From Flavobacterium sp. CFS9 (GTDB lineage Bacteria; Bacteroidota; Bacteroidia; Flavobacteriales; Flavobacteriaceae), in NCBI RefSeq assembly GCF_041154745.1, contig NZ_AP031573.1, forward strand, positions 2,790,001 through 2,854,000: a stretch of 64,000 nt of DNA, written 5' to 3'. A program made the position numbers and the translations under genes. The notes under the pieces are model-generated. The model ran no database searches. It saw only the letters and a program-made list of their open reading frames with translations, and was not told where the DNA came from. Shown one piece after another: positions 62,301 through 64,000 of the stretch (within the stretch, counting starts at the first letter, position 1; every line of letters begins with the position of its first letter).

Positions 62301-62384
62301 ATATATGTATAAAGTAAGATTACAGATAAATCTGCAATTTTAGGAAACATAATACTAAAATAAATCAAAAATGAGTTCGCGCAG

Positions 62385-62413
62385 TTGATATTTAAAAAAA
62401 ATAGATACTTTTG
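62385..62413 (+). promoter_or_regulatory. Promoter of topA
   Basis: TTG at 62385-62387, then 18 bases, then TACTTTTG (TAnnTTTG) at 62406-62413; spacing fits the Bacteroidota consensus. The topA ATG is 18 bases downstream. Confidence 0.65.
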
Positions 62414-62431
62414 TTGCAGAAAAATAGAGCA

Positions 62432-64000
62432 ATGGCAAAGAATTTAGTAATAGTGGAGTCACCTGCAAAGGCGAAAACGATAGAGAAATTTTTAGGAAGT
62501 GATTTTCAGGTAGAGTCGAGTTACGGTCACATAGCGGACTTACCATCAAAGGAAATAGGAGTGGATGTTGAGAATGGTTTTAAACCTAAATATGAAGTCT
62601 CTTCGGATAAAAAAGCCCTGGTAAGCAAGCTGAAAACACTATCTAAGAATGCCGATATGGTTTGGTTAGCGAGCGATGAGGACCGCGAGGGGGAGGCTAT
62701 TTCATGGCACCTGGCGGAAGAATTGAAACTGGATACTAAAAAAACCAAAAGAATTGTTTTTCATGAGATTACAAAGACTGCGATTCTTAAAGCAATCGAC
62801 AATCCAAGAGAAATTGACTATAATCTGGTAAATGCACAACAGGCTCGCCGTGTTTTGGACCGTTTAGTAGGTTATGAATTGTCTCCGGTTTTGTGGAGAA
62901 AAATTAAGGGAGGTTTATCTGCCGGTCGTGTGCAATCCGTTTCTGTACGTTTGATTGTAGAGCGTGAGCGCGAGATTCAGAGTTTTAATGCAGTGGCAAC
63001 TTACTCCATTGTTGCAGAATTTGTAAATGAGGCAGGGAAGGCTTTTAAAGCAAAATTGCCAAAGAACTTTAATACTAAAAAAGAAGCCGAAGATTTTTTA
63101 AATAAAAATATCGGATCTCAATATCAGGTAGCCGATTTAGAAACGAAGCCTACCAAAAAATCACCAACAGCACCTTTTACCACTTCGACTCTACAACAGG
63201 AAGCGGCGAGAAAATTGTATTTGCCGGTTGGAATCACCATGCAGTTAGCGCAACGTTTGTACGAGGCCGGATTGATTACCTATATGAGAACGGATAGTGT
63301 GAATCTTTCTGCCGAGGCCATGAGTGCTGCTGAAGCTGAAATCATAAAATCATACGGAAAAGAATTTTCTAAGCCGAGAACTTTTGCCAACAAAAATAAA
63401 GGAGCTCAGGAAGCGCACGAGGCAATTCGTCCTACTGATATGTCTCGTCATACGGTAAATATAGACCGCGATCAGGCTCGTTTGTATGATTTGATCTGGA
63501 AAAGAACTTTGGCTTCGCAAATGAGTGATGCGCAATTGGAAAGAACCAATGTGAAAATCGAAGCAGACAATCATGATGAGATTTTTACAGCTTCAGGAGA
63601 AGTTTTGCTTTTTGAAGGATTCTTAAAAGTGTACTTAGAAGGACATGATGATGATGAGGAAGAGCAAGAAGGAATGTTGCCGGCTTTAAAAGTAAACGAA
63701 AAATTAGCAAACAATTATATTACAGCAACCGAAAGGTATTCAAGACCTCCGGCGCGTTACACAGAGGCTTCTCTGGTAAAGAAATTAGAGGAATTAGGAA
63801 TCGGTCGTCCGTCTACCTATGCACCAACAATTTCTACCATCATCAACAGAAACTATGTTGAAAAAGGAACTCTGGAAGGGCAGGAACGTAATTATACGCA
63901 GCTGACTTTGCAAAATAGTAAAGTGGGAGAGAAGCTGTTAAAAGAAAATACAGGTTCCGACAAGGGGAAACTGGTTCCAACAGATATCGGAACCATCGTT
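62432..64000 (+). CDS. topA: DNA topoisomerase I (partial, 3' end outside window)
   Basis: 523 codons, open to the window edge. The TOPRIM domain begins AKNLVIVESPAKAKTIEKFL and contains WLASDEDREGEAISWHL. The catalytic tyrosine is Y284 in LITYMRTDSVNLS. The later EAHEAIRPT and EELGIGRPSTYAPTISTIIN motifs are also typical of type IA enzymes. It relaxes negative supercoils through a 5'-phosphotyrosine link. C-terminal zinc-finger repeats, if any, lie outside. Confidence 0.97.
   Translation, partial: MAKNLVIVESPAKAKTIEKFLGSDFQVESSYGHIADLPSKEIGVDVENGFKPKYEVSSDKKALVSKLKTLSKNADMVWLASDEDREGEAISWHLAEELKLDTKKTKRIVFHEITKTAILKAIDNPREIDYNLVNAQQARRVLDRLVGYELSPVLWRKIKGGLSAGRVQSVSVRLIVEREREIQSFNAVATYSIVAEFVNEAGKAFKAKLPKNFNTKKEAEDFLNKNIGSQYQVADLETKPTKKSPTAPFTTSTLQQEAARKLYLPVGITMQLAQRLYEAGLITYMRTDSVNLSAEAMSAAEAEIIKSYGKEFSKPRTFANKNKGAQEAHEAIRPTDMSRHTVNIDRDQARLYDLIWKRTLASQMSDAQLERTNVKIEADNHDEIFTASGEVLLFEGFLKVYLEGHDDDEEEQEGMLPALKVNEKLANNYITATERYSRPPARYTEASLVKKLEELGIGRPSTYAPTISTIINRNYVEKGTLEGQERNYTQLTLQNSKVGEKLLKENTGSDKGKLVPTDIGTIV

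Overview
This window is a chromosomal segment of a low-GC member of the Bacteroidota, most likely the genus Flavobacterium or a close relative. The evidence is adjacent genes for the gliding-motility proteins GldB and GldC, a type IX secretion (T9SS) C-terminal sorting domain on a secreted metalloprotease, Bacteroidota-type promoters (-7 element TAnnTTTG), many secreted proteins and lipoproteins typical of the phylum, a DnaG primase without zinc ligands, and a dcw cluster that lacks murF and ddl. No rRNA, CRISPR array, integrase or complete insertion sequence was seen. One tRNA (Arg, anticodon TCG) is present.

Layout. 1-5.6 kb: an overlapping operon of tandem paralogous secreted proteins ending in a DUF6702 protein, then an M1 aminopeptidase, a TatA-type translocase subunit and a PAP2 phosphatase. 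5.6-6.5 kb: a gene-poor stretch holding a repeat element with inverted ends and a decayed partial copy of the O-methyltransferase gene found intact at 9.6 kb. 6.5-9.4 kb: two exported proteins, one a T9SS-type M43 metalloprotease. 9.5-17.7 kb: O-methyltransferase, small lipoprotein, YceI protein, rlmN, a lipoprotein, a polyprenyl diphosphate synthase, and an ECF sigma factor/putative anti-sigma/membrane-associated protein trio. 17.8-24.4 kb: dnaG, a LuxR-type response regulator, nadE, gldB-gldC, engB and an alpha/beta hydrolase.

24.6-41.2 kb is the division and cell-wall (dcw) cluster: mraZ-rsmH-ftsL-ftsI-murE-mraY-murD-ftsW-murG-murC-ftsQ-ftsA-ftsZ, all on the + strand. It covers UDP-MurNAc-peptide synthesis (MurC/D/E), lipid I and II formation (MraY/MurG), septal peptidoglycan synthesis (FtsW/FtsI) and Z-ring assembly (FtsQ/L/A/Z). 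Upstream of mraZ lies an array of five GTGG boxes in helical phase, a likely MraZ operator. 41.3-51.5 kb holds yqeY, the tRNA and an accessory-looking set (phosphotransferase, unknown proteins, an AraC regulator, small membrane proteins, Mpo1-like and TMEM143-like proteins). 51.6-54.4 kb: a SulP transporter and a nucleotide pyrophosphatase/phosphodiesterase-like enzyme. 54.7-62.1 kb, all on the - strand: groEL, groES, secG, a TPR-like repeat protein, an LptE-type lipoprotein, a sigma-54 activator-like regulator and miaB. The window ends inside topA.

The most unusual non-coding signal is a set of spacers that carry short units (about 7-14 bp) repeated within arms, often with a second arm as the inverted complement. 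Several sequence families share this architecture. A 166-bp palindromic element with 22-bp perfect ends lies after rlmN, and a 16-bp perfect inverted repeat brackets the spacer upstream of groEL's terminator. I did not find a clear novel defence or biosynthetic system here.
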